Shown here one piece after another: positions 1-6,191 of a stretch of 64,000 nucleotides of DNA. The stretch spans positions 46,026 to 110,025 of the forward strand of contig CAJXNO010000004.1 of the NCBI GenBank assembly GCA_913057205.1. Direction: 5' to 3'. The first letter of the stretch is position 1; every line of letters starts with the position of its first letter. Source of the stretch: an uncultured Flavobacteriales bacterium. GTDB lineage: Bacteria > Bacteroidota > Bacteroidia > Flavobacteriales_G > Salibacteraceae. The position numbers were made by a program, and so were the translations under genes. The notes under the pieces are model-generated. The model searched no databases. It was not told the origin of the DNA and worked only from the letters and a program-made list of their open reading frames with translations.

Positions 1-283
1 CATCACCCGCAAACAATTTCATTCCATTTTCAATTGGATAAGTGCTCCATGAATATTCACAAAATTCACCTGCTCCTTGATGAGTAAAATCAACAACAAA
101 GTTGATGCTTCCATTTTGAAATTCATTTTCGTAGTAGCCATCTACATTTGACTCTCGATCAGTTTCAGTTGTTGTTACTGGAACTAAATTCATTTTTACT
201 ACTTTTCTTGAACATTCTCTCTTACAAGAATTGAAAATCGAAATTGAAAGGAGGATTAATATTTTAAATGCTCTTCTTTTCAT
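1..283 (-). CDS. Putative small lipoprotein, 3' end outside window (cassette gene)
   Basis: Reading the minus strand from the ATG at 283 gives an open frame that runs off the left edge (94 codons visible, no stop). It starts with a basic N-terminus, a hydrophobic stretch and a lipobox-like FNSC with Cys20, so a signal peptidase II lipoprotein exported to the envelope is likely. The rest is polar with two further cysteines (CKRECS region) and no domain I recognise. It is AT-rich like its two right-hand neighbours and begins 5 bp from the palindrome at 288-350, so I read it as the third gene of the cassette array. Function unknown. Confidence 0.6.
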   Translation of the reverse strand, partial: MKRRAFKILILLSISIFNSCKRECSRKVVKMNLVPVTTTETDRESNVDGYYENEFQNGSINFVVDFTHQGAGEFCEYSWSTYPIENGMKLFAGD

Positions 284-287
284 ATAG

Positions 288-350
288 TTGCCAACGGTTG
301 GGCTATGGTGCGTGTCCCATAGGGCATGCACTATAGCCTTTGTTAGGCAA
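288..350. repeat. attC-like palindromic site A between cassette genes
   Basis: 63-bp imperfect palindrome. The left arm begins TTGCCAACG and the right arm ends TTGTTAGGCAA; inner arms TATGGTGC and GCACTATA pair with a single A/G mismatch, and the centre is a GC-rich hairpin (CCC ATA GGG). It fills the gap between the lipoprotein start and the DUF805 stop. Layout (short outer cores, unpaired spacer, long inner stem) resembles an integron attC site. The last bases (342-351, GTTAGGCAAT) are the exact reverse complement of 706-715 in site B, across the DUF805 gene. Confidence 0.65.
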
Positions 351-364
351 TGTTTTTTCACTTT

Positions 365-685
365 TCAAGGTGTAATTTTCGGATGGTCAAAATCATTTGG
401 TCCTTCAGTTCCTTTAATAAAGAACAGCACGATAATTAGCAGCTGTCCTATTGGAATAAGGATTAATAATGACCACCAGCCGGATGTATTTATGTCATGT
501 AATCTCCTAGCAGTCTGCATTAAATTTATAATGTAGTAAACCAATAAATAGAGTAATGAAATGACACCATATTGGGTAAAGGCAAGGAGAAAGGCAACTA
601 TTCCGCCAACAAGCAATAGAACTTGTACAAGTAAGTATTCAAGCTTATTAATCCTTCCTTTATAGGTCAATAAGTTCATTTTCAT
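365..685 (-). CDS. DUF805 family inner-membrane protein (cassette gene)
   Basis: 106 aa, a normal length for DUF805. Visible features are several hydrophobic helices, the family signature RRLHDINTSGWW in the middle and a C-terminal KGTEGPNDF. DUF805 proteins are small multi-pass membrane proteins of unknown function, common in mobile and phage-related DNA. The start ATG at 685 follows an AT-rich 20-bp leader after site B, and the stop lies 14 bp from site A, so the gene fills its cassette with almost no spare DNA and no evident own promoter. Composition is AT-rich compared with the genes from 3,947 onward, suggesting transfer. An in-frame ATG two codons downstream (MKM) is an alternative start. 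Confidence 0.85.
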   Translation of the reverse strand: MKMNLLTYKGRINKLEYLLVQVLLLVGGIVAFLLAFTQYGVISLLYLLVYYIINLMQTARRLHDINTSGWWSLLILIPIGQLLIIVLFFIKGTEGPNDFDHPKITP

Positions 686-706
686 CTAGATTTTATTTTT
701 TAAATA

Positions 707-778
707 TTGCCTAACGTTCCGTGTATGGTGTCGTAGCATCCCGCAGGGTGCTATGCACTATACATATTGTTGTAAGCA
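707..778. repeat. attC-like palindromic site B between cassette genes
   Basis: 72-bp imperfect palindrome between the DUF805 start and the multicopper oxidase stop. Outer cores are GCCTAAC (left, a perfect RYYYAAC) and GTTGTAAGC (right). The inner stem pairs TGTATGGTG with CACTATACA (one mismatch), then TAGCATCCC with GGGTGCTA around a GCA loop, with two extra unpaired bases in one arm. On the minus strand the inner sequence matches site A closely (TATAGTGCAT then CACCATA). The right core 769-778 is the exact reverse complement of 2497-2506, at the far side of the oxidase gene. Confidence 0.7.
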
Positions 779-781
779 GTT

Positions 782-2479
782 TTAATTCACGATTATTTTT
801 TTAACAAATCGGTCATTACCATATTCGAACATTATGAAATTAACCCCTTTAGGCATTTCTTCAATAGTTAGTTGTGAATTATCAAATTCTTTGATTGTCA
901 TTCGCTCTCTTCCCAATACATCATATACGATTATACTCGATGGGCGTTCACTAAAATTAATGGTAATTTTTCCAATGGATGGGTTCGGAAAAATACTTAT
1001 TCCCAAATCGTCAATTAGGTTGTCTGTAACTGACAAAGGGTTGGAAACAACAAATTGCCCCATCATTCCACCATCTTCGTGAGTCAGCATATGACAATGG
1101 TACATATAGGGTACAGAATCATTCGAAAACGTTTCAAATTTTGCTATGAAACGTACAGTTTCTTGTGGTCTAACCAGAACTACATCCTTTCTTCCTTGCT
1201 CATTAATTGCGGGAGCAACTCCATTTCTTGTTAAAATATAGAACTGTACATCGTGTATATGAAATGGGTGCGAAATTCCTGATTGGTTAGTCAGTTCCCA
1301 AATTTCAGTATTATCAAGTGGTATTGTGTAGTTAATGACATTTAAATCCATTGTTGCTCCATTTATCAAGAATTCACCATTAAGCTGATTTGGTCCCATA
1401 GTAACTGGTGAAAAAGTCAGTGTTCTTGTAATATTTGAATTAATTTCAGGAATAGGAGTAACAGTTACCAAACCAGATGGGATTGATGATATGGGATTAA
1501 CTGTCTGTACTCCTACGTTAAATTGAAGAACATCAAAGTCAGCACCATTCAATGGGTTCGGATTATAACCAGTCATTGTCATTCCAGCTCCCATACCTGG
1601 ATTTGTCGCACCGTATATTCCATTTGGCAATTCAGAAGCATAACTTTTTAAAAATGCCGTTTGTCCGTTCATACTTGAAAAATCTATAAGTAATTCTGCT
1701 CTTTCTCCTGGTGCTAACAATAGTCTTGTTAATTGAACAGGTGCTGACAACAATCCACCATCAGAAGCTATTTGATGAAAAGTTTGATTATTACTCAATC
1801 CAAGATTAAAAGCTCTTTGTGATGAACCATTTAAAACTCTACATCGTACTACCTGAGACGGCACATCTAAGAAAGGGTCTATTGTTGCGTTGACCATTAC
1901 AATATCATCTGAATTTGAGTGTACTACGATTTGGTTACTACTGTCAAAATCTTTTGTTTGAATTACTAATGGGAAATCATCAACACCATAAGTTCTTGGT
2001 AGAGCAAGAGCCGCTTCTGCGTTATCTTTTACTATTATCATTCCAGCAATCCCTTTTGAAACGTGTTTATCTGTAAAGTGATGCAAATGTGGATGATACC
2101 AATAAGTTGCAGCTTTATCTAAAATTGTGAAACTTGGCGACCAAGTTGTATTTTGTGGTATTGTAGTATGAGGTCCCCCATCATTTTCTGCTGATACGTG
2201 CATACCGTGCCAATGAATAGTAGTTGTATCTGCCAATTGGTTTGTAACATTAAAATTCACAAAATCACCTTGATTAAGTATTAATGTTGGCCCCAGAATA
2301 TTGCCGTTTGCACCCATTGTGTTGGTTGACGATCCACTTAAAAATTGTTTTGTCCCATTTTGTAGGGTTAAATTGATGTTTACCCCAGATAAAGTGTCTG
2401 GAATAATCAATGCGTTTTGGGCATTTCCTAAATGAAAAAATAGAATCCCAATTAGAGTAATAGTTGTTTTTTTTATCAT
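782..2479 (-). CDS. CueO/laccase-like multicopper oxidase with T9SS sorting domain (cassette gene)
   Basis: 565 aa. Signal peptide (residues 1-20, ending GNA-Q), then a three-domain multicopper oxidase. All copper motifs are present: HWHG (89-92), WYHPHLH (127-133), HPFHIH (404-409) and HCHMLTHEDGGM (461-472), including the type 1 axial Met. DGGPH after HWHG and the NGNILGPT segment resemble CueO/CotA-type oxidases, so Cu(I) or metal/phenol oxidation outside the cytoplasm is likely; the substrate is unknown. Residues from about 482 form a T9SS type A C-terminal domain (IFPNPS motif, ending FVKKIIVN), so it should be exported through the outer membrane. The stop is 3 bp from site B and the start 16 bp from site C. 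AT-rich; acquired by cassette insertion in my reading. Confidence 0.92.
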   Translation of the reverse strand: MIKKTTITLIGILFFHLGNAQNALIIPDTLSGVNINLTLQNGTKQFLSGSSTNTMGANGNILGPTLILNQGDFVNFNVTNQLADTTTIHWHGMHVSAENDGGPHTTIPQNTTWSPSFTILDKAATYWYHPHLHHFTDKHVSKGIAGMIIVKDNAEAALALPRTYGVDDFPLVIQTKDFDSSNQIVVHSNSDDIVMVNATIDPFLDVPSQVVRCRVLNGSSQRAFNLGLSNNQTFHQIASDGGLLSAPVQLTRLLLAPGERAELLIDFSSMNGQTAFLKSYASELPNGIYGATNPGMGAGMTMTGYNPNPLNGADFDVLQFNVGVQTVNPISSIPSGLVTVTPIPEINSNITRTLTFSPVTMGPNQLNGEFLINGATMDLNVINYTIPLDNTEIWELTNQSGISHPFHIHDVQFYILTRNGVAPAINEQGRKDVVLVRPQETVRFIAKFETFSNDSVPYMYHCHMLTHEDGGMMGQFVVSNPLSVTDNLIDDLGISIFPNPSIGKITINFSERPSSIIVYDVLGRERMTIKEFDNSQLTIEEMPKGVNFIMFEYGNDRFVKKIIVN

Positions 2480-2495
2480 TTTATTTTTTATTTAA

Positions 2496-2580
2496 TTGCT
2501 TACAACTTCGTTATAACGCAAATTAAGGATTTTATTCATCCCTTAATTTGCGGGATAACGAAGTGCTTTGTGTTAAATTA
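2496..2580. repeat. attC-like palindromic site C at the recombinase/cassette junction
   Basis: A 23-bp inverted repeat (2506-2528 and 2541-2563) matches at 21 of 23 positions with a 12-nt loop. Outer cores are GCTTACAAC (2498-2506) and GTGTTAAAT on the right. The recombinase stop codon (2532-2534) lies in the loop and the last ten or so codons of the recombinase lie inside the right arm. The arms differ in sequence from those of sites A and B. It is not a normal terminator: no T run follows on the minus strand. It may be the first cassette's site or the equivalent of attI. Confidence 0.65.
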
Positions 2581-3725
2581 TTGTCCATTGGTAGACGTTG
2601 ATGGAAGTCCTTCATCAGCGTGTCAAATGGGTTCTTTAAATGCATCAGGTGCTCACTGGCTACGTGGGTGTAGATCTGTGTGGTTTCTGGTCTGGTGTGT
2701 CCTAGTAGCTCTTGCACGTACCTCAAATTTACACCTTCTTCTATCATGTGCGTGGCGAAACTATGTCGTAGCATGTGCGGCGTAACGTTCTTGTTTAACC
2801 GGGCTTTTTTCGCGGCGTTTTTTAGGATGGACCTTACACTCACTGCGCTGTATTGCGCGTTGCCTTGTCCGTTGAAAACGTAATCGATTGGGCGAAATTG
2901 GTTGATGTAATTGTTGAGTATGATGGCCATTTGCTCTCCCATGATCACCAAGCGGTCTTTTTTGCCTTTGGCTTGCTTGATCATCATGGAACGGTGGTCC
3001 AGATCCAGATCTTGTAGCCTTAAGTTTAAAAGCTCACTGATACGTAGGCCTGAACTGTAGATCAGACTCAGCATGGTTCGGTGCTTCAGGTTATTGCAAC
3101 AACTCAAAAGTGCCATGATTTCGGTGCGCGTTAATACCTTGGGAAGGCGTTGCTCTTTCTTAGGACCCTCCACTTTGTCAATGACTAAAAGCGGTAGGTC
3201 ATTGGCCTCAAACAGCATACGCATGGTGGTGATGAACTGTCGTTGGGTGCTGTTGGCATAACCGTTCTTTATAAGGTGATCGGTTTGGAAGTAGATAACG
3301 TCCTTGTTGCGGAGTTCTTTGGGGTCTTTTTGTGTGAAAAGGAAAAATTTGCGGGCAAGCTGTTCATAGGTGTCCACGGTGCTTTTGCTTCGTCCTTTTA
3401 TCTTGAGGTACCTCACTAAGTGTAAAATGGCTTCGGTTTGTGCTTCACTGAGCCGGTGACCTTTGATGGCAGACCAAGCCGCTTGTTGATCTCTCTTGTT
3501 CTGGAATTCTGCTGGCCAACGGAGATGAGCAATACCATCAAACTGTTCTTCAAGACTTAACAAGTTTTGCTTGGTGTCGGTTAAGTACCAGGCTCGATCT
3601 TCCGGACTCCAACGTGCCCGAATCTGTTTACACCGGTTGATGAGGTCTACGTCATAATCAAACCTTAGAAAGATACGAGAGACCCCGTTCCTGTGCTCGA
3701 ATGATATTCTAATGAATGGCAACAT
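2532..3725 (-). CDS. Tyrosine recombinase with Bacteroidota-type N-terminal domain, integron-integrase-like
   Basis: 397 aa. Residues 1-70 form a small N-terminal domain (RFDYDVDLINRCK...RWSPEDRAWYL) that I associate with chromosomal recombinases of Bacteroidota; 92-185 is a SAM-like core-binding domain; 195-365 is the catalytic domain. The catalytic residues are all visible: R228 (SGLRIS), K253 (AKGKKDR), H317 and R320 (HMLRH), H343 (LLGH) and Tyr352 (IYTHV). The K-to-H interval is XerC/D-like and lacks the additional segment of classical IntI. The gene is co-directional with the cassettes and its 3' end runs into palindrome C. It probably inserts and excises the adjacent cassettes by site-specific strand exchange; a plain Xer-like or element integrase role is the alternative. 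Confidence 0.9.
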   Translation of the reverse strand: MLPFIRISFEHRNGVSRIFLRFDYDVDLINRCKQIRARWSPEDRAWYLTDTKQNLLSLEEQFDGIAHLRWPAEFQNKRDQQAAWSAIKGHRLSEAQTEAILHLVRYLKIKGRSKSTVDTYEQLARKFFLFTQKDPKELRNKDVIYFQTDHLIKNGYANSTQRQFITTMRMLFEANDLPLLVIDKVEGPKKEQRLPKVLTRTEIMALLSCCNNLKHRTMLSLIYSSGLRISELLNLRLQDLDLDHRSMMIKQAKGKKDRLVIMGEQMAIILNNYINQFRPIDYVFNGQGNAQYSAVSVRSILKNAAKKARLNKNVTPHMLRHSFATHMIEEGVNLRYVQELLGHTRPETTQIYTHVASEHLMHLKNPFDTLMKDFHQRLPMDNNLTQSTSLSRKLRDE

Positions 3726-3742
3726 ACCCTCAATCCGACGCC

Positions 3743-3773
3743 CAAAATAGAGGTGCCTTGTGAATACACAAAA
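3743..3773 (-). promoter_or_regulatory. Candidate promoter of the recombinase
   Basis: On the minus strand TTTTG (3769-3773) and TATTTTG (3743-3749) are separated by 19 bp. This resembles the Bacteroidota -33 TTG / -7 TAnnTTTG arrangement, one base short in the -7 box. It sits about 20 bp upstream of the ATG at 3725. It would also be the only evident promoter for the downstream cassette genes. Confidence 0.35.
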
Positions 3774-3813
3774 CGGATTTGCGCAAGTGGAAGGAATTTT
3801 CGTTGCTAGGTTG

Positions 3814-3910
3814 CGTGAGGGATGGTAGCGGCACCCCGAACCAACGCCGTAGGCGGGGGGAGGAGTATAGCGGACAGCCCGACCCCCGAGTCTTCGGGGG
3901 GCACGCCCAA
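3814..3910 (+). ncRNA. Candidate structured RNA element next to the recombinase
   Basis: GC-rich non-coding segment with two clear hairpins: CGCC-GTA-GGCG (3845-3855) and CCCCCGA-GTCT-TCGGGGG (3883-3900). It contains two related single-stranded blocks, TAGCGGCACCCCGA (3826-3839) and TAGCGGACAGCCCGA (3868-3882), and ends GCACGCCC. I recall similar blocks recurring between genes in flavobacterial genomes, possibly the Flavo-1 RNA motif, but cannot confirm the family here. It is divergent from the recombinase and ends about 40 bp before the methyltransferase stop codon. Confidence 0.45.
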
Positions 3911-3946
3911 AACATGATTACCGTTAATATGGTGCCGAACCTTCGG

Positions 3947-4558
3947 TTAGTCTTTTTGGCCGATGTAGCGGATCACGGATGACTCGCCGTGGTGGTAGGG
4001 GCCTTCTTGTAGGTGTACCACTTTGGTCTCTAGGAGCAGTTCATTGAGCTGGTCAAAATCATCGCGGAGGGTGTTGGCGTCGTAAAGCATCTCTATGTTC
4101 TTAGGTCCGCCGGCTGCCGGGTTTTTGCTGTTGAATGCTAGGTGGTCTTTTGAAAAGGCCTCTAGCAAGAGGTGTCCGCCGGGTTTGAGCGCATCGATGA
4201 GCTTCTGGTGCCAATCTGCGCGGAAGTTTGCCGGGAAATGGGCGAAGATCAGTGCTACCGCATCGTAGGTGTCTTTCGGGAGCTGGACCTCGTTGAAGTT
4301 GACTACGTCGTACTGGATGTTTACCTGCTTGTCTGTTGCCAGGGCATATGCTTTTTGCTGCCCGGCCTCGCTGAGATCGAAGGCGTCGACTTGCCAACCT
4401 TGCTGGGCCGCGTGAACGGCATTTCTACCCTCACCCTCTGCCGGAAAGAGGATGTGTCCGGGAGTGACCTGGCGTAGGGATTCTTTCAGAAAAGCGTTGG
4501 GTGCAGTGCCGTATGCGTATTCCGATGCTCCGTAGCGCTCGTTCCAGAATTCCTTCAT
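3947..4558 (-). CDS. Class I SAM-dependent methyltransferase (TehB-like)
   Basis: 203 aa, a usual size for the single-domain Rossmann methyltransferases. The N-terminus FWNERYGASEYAYGTAPNAFL and motif I ILFPAEGEGRNAVHAA (SAM-binding loop), followed by the acidic VDAFDLS, match the TehB/thiopurine S-methyltransferase-like group; DAVALIFAHF and LKPGGHLLLEAF are later conserved strands. The substrate is not evident. The start codon overlaps the stop of the upstream thioesterase by 4 nt (ATGA), so the two are translationally coupled. Cytoplasmic. Confidence 0.85.
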   Translation of the reverse strand: MKEFWNERYGASEYAYGTAPNAFLKESLRQVTPGHILFPAEGEGRNAVHAAQQGWQVDAFDLSEAGQQKAYALATDKQVNIQYDVVNFNEVQLPKDTYDAVALIFAHFPANFRADWHQKLIDALKPGGHLLLEAFSKDHLAFNSKNPAAGGPKNIEMLYDANTLRDDFDQLNELLLETKVVHLQEGPYHHGESSVIRYIGQKD

Positions 4559-4992
4559 TTTCTCAATTTTTCCTTGGGGACCACGGCCATGGTGATGCGA
4601 CTGATGCAGATCATCTTACCTTCTTCATCTACGATCGCAATGCTCCAGACCTGTGAGGATCTACCGATGTGGATGGGTTTTGCGGTGCCTGTGACACGGC
4701 CTTTGGTGGCCGGACGCAAATGATTGGCGTTGATCTCCATGCCCACACAGTAGTATTTTTCTGGATCTACTGTAAGGTGCGCCGCCACACTACCTAAACT
4801 CTCCGCCAGGGTTACCGACGCGCCGCCATGCAAAATGCCATAGGGCTGAACGGTACGGTGATCTACCGGCATGGTGCCTTTGATGTAATCATCACCCGCC
4901 TCGGTAATGCGGATATCCAAGGCCTCCAACATGGTGCCTTTTCGCATGCTGTCTGCCTGTTCTACGGGGATGTCTTTGAACCAGATCGCCAT
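4555..4992 (-). CDS. Hotdog-fold acyl-CoA thioesterase (PaaI/YdiI/MenI type)
   Basis: 145 aa from the ATG at 4992. The region upstream of it is repetitive DNA, so longer starts are not credible. The hotdog signature QPYGILHGGASVTLAESLGSVAAHL is present with the HGG motif and catalytic acid position (E of LAES), followed by GMEINANHLRPATKGRVTGTA. The family hydrolyses acyl-CoA esters; the closest functional type I can name is 1,4-dihydroxy-2-naphthoyl-CoA hydrolase of menaquinone synthesis, but no men genes are nearby, so the substrate is open. First gene of a two-gene operon with the methyltransferase. Confidence 0.85.
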   Translation of the reverse strand: MAIWFKDIPVEQADSMRKGTMLEALDIRITEAGDDYIKGTMPVDHRTVQPYGILHGGASVTLAESLGSVAAHLTVDPEKYYCVGMEINANHLRPATKGRVTGTAKPIHIGRSSQVWSIAIVDEEGKMICISRITMAVVPKEKLRK

Positions 4993-5040
4993 GGGTTTTG
5001 ATTTTGGGTAAAAGTAGGGAAGACAAAAGACAAAAGACGA

Positions 5041-5169
5041 AAGACACCTGTCCGCCTCAGGCGGACAAGCACGAATACCGCTGAACAACAACATGACATG
5101 AGTAAAAGACACCTGTCCGCCTCAGGCGGGCAAGCACGAATACCGCTGAAAACAAGATGGCATGAGTAA
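5041..5169. repeat. Two tandem copies of a 65-bp repeat with an internal palindrome
   Basis: Copy 1 is 5041-5105 and copy 2 is 5106-5169; they differ at a few positions and one indel. Each contains TGTCCGCC-TCA-GGCGGACA (perfect in copy 1 at 5049-5067, one mismatch in copy 2) followed by AAGCACGAATACCGCTGAA. The palindrome makes it look like a REP-type intergenic repeat. It lies in the divergent promoter region of the thioesterase and ispE. Confidence 0.8.
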
Positions 5170-5194
5170 AAGACCAAAGACAGCATTATCAGCA

Positions 5195-5295
5195 GCCAAC
5201 AGCCATGAGCCATGAGCCAAGAGCCAACAGCCAACAGCCAATAGCCATTAGCTAGAAGCCAGAAGCCAGCAGCAAGCAACAAGCAGCCAGCCGCC
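5195..5295. repeat. Degenerate 7-bp-period repeat array (about 14 units of GCCANNA)
   Basis: From 5195 the sequence can be divided without gaps into 7-bp units GCCAACA, GCCATGA, GCCATGA, GCCAAGA, GCCAACA and so on to 5292. GCCA is kept in the first eight units; later units drift. With the 65-bp repeats it fills most of the 332-bp gap between the thioesterase and ispE, and it ends 30 bp before the ispE start codon. Confidence 0.85.
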
Positions 5296-5324
5296 AACTA
5301 ACAGCTTTTTCAGACCTTCGTGGC

Positions 5325-6191
5325 ATGGTTGTGTTTCCTAACATCAAGATCAACATCGGACTTTCGATCACCTCGAAGCGGCCGGATGGCTTTCATAACA
5401 TTGAAAGTGTCTTTTATCCAGTGCCTTGGACGGAGGTGTTGGAGGTGGTATCTCCGGGAGATCAGGTGGAGGGTGAGCTTCCTGCACATAAGCTCACTAC
5501 GGTTGATCAAGTGATCTTTTACCAGTACGGCGATGCCATACCTGGTGATGCGGAGAGCAATTTGTGCATTAAGGTGTACCAGAAACTCCAAGCTTGGTAC
5601 AACCTACCAGCGGTAGATATGCACTTGCTGAAGACCCTGCCCATTGGGGCTGGACTCGGCGGTGGCTCTGCGGATGCGGCTTTTGCGCTGCGGGCTTTGA
5701 AGGAGTTCTTTGACCTGCGAATCTCTGATGTAGAGGCGATGGAGCTCCTCGCAGAACTGGGTAGCGATTGCCCGTTCTTCTGGAAGAACCAGCCCATGTT
5801 CGTTTACGGCAGGGGAGAGCGCATGCGTCCGATCAAACTTGACCTGAGTAACTACTACATCGTGCTGGTTTATCCGGGCATTCATGTCTCCACCAAGGAA
5901 GCATACAGCGGTGTGGTGCCAAAGGATCCGATCATTGATCTGGAGCTGCTGCCCGATCTTCCGGTGGAGCAATGGCGTACATCGGTGGTGAATGATTTTG
6001 AGGGGAGTGTGTTTGTGCAATACCCTGCCTTGGCTCAGTTGAAGCAAGACCTGTATGACCTTGGCGCGGACTATGCTGCCATGACCGGAAGTGGGTCAAC
6101 GGTCTTTGGACTGTTCAAATCCCTACCAGAATTGCCGGCTGCTTGGAGTGCGGAGCCTTACCGTATGTGGAAGGGCAAGCTTACTGCTTGA
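5325..6191 (+). CDS. ispE: 4-diphosphocytidyl-2-C-methyl-D-erythritol kinase
   Basis: 288 aa, a typical length. GHMP kinase fold: N-terminal strand with KINIGLSITSKRPDGFHNIE, then the ATP-binding glycine loop LPIGAGLGGGSADAAFAL (about residues 105-122), the GSDCPFF motif and C-terminal MTGSGSTVFGLF. IspE phosphorylates CDP-methylerythritol in the non-mevalonate isoprenoid pathway; cytoplasmic. ATG at 5325 gives MVVFPNIKINIGL, the expected N-terminus. The 3' end overlaps the convergent CpeT-family gene by 11 nt. Confidence 0.96.
   Translation: MVVFPNIKINIGLSITSKRPDGFHNIESVFYPVPWTEVLEVVSPGDQVEGELPAHKLTTVDQVIFYQYGDAIPGDAESNLCIKVYQKLQAWYNLPAVDMHLLKTLPIGAGLGGGSADAAFALRALKEFFDLRISDVEAMELLAELGSDCPFFWKNQPMFVYGRGERMRPIKLDLSNYYIVLVYPGIHVSTKEAYSGVVPKDPIIDLELLPDLPVEQWRTSVVNDFEGSVFVQYPALAQLKQDLYDLGADYAAMTGSGSTVFGLFKSLPELPAAWSAEPYRMWKGKLTA

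Noticed and set aside
2506..2563. Palindrome C as a simple intrinsic terminator
   Set aside because: It overlaps the recombinase coding end, has an AT-rich stem and no T run on the minus strand, and carries core sites matching the neighbouring palindromes.
2532..3725. Calling the recombinase a classical integron integrase (intI)
   Set aside because: The additional IntI segment between the conserved Lys and the HxxR motif is not present; the protein is XerC/D-like with another N-terminal domain, so only integron-like is claimed.
4555..5112. Longer thioesterase starting at 5112
   Set aside because: The first 40 codons are translated from the 65-bp tandem repeat; the hotdog domain begins right after the ATG at 4992.
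5195..5295. CRISPR array
   Set aside because: The repeat period is 7 bp with no spacers; no cas genes are present.
4962..5297. Leucine/alanine-rich frame on the minus strand (about 110 codons)
   Set aside because: It is the translation of the 7-bp repeat array and the 65-bp repeats, with no real protein features.
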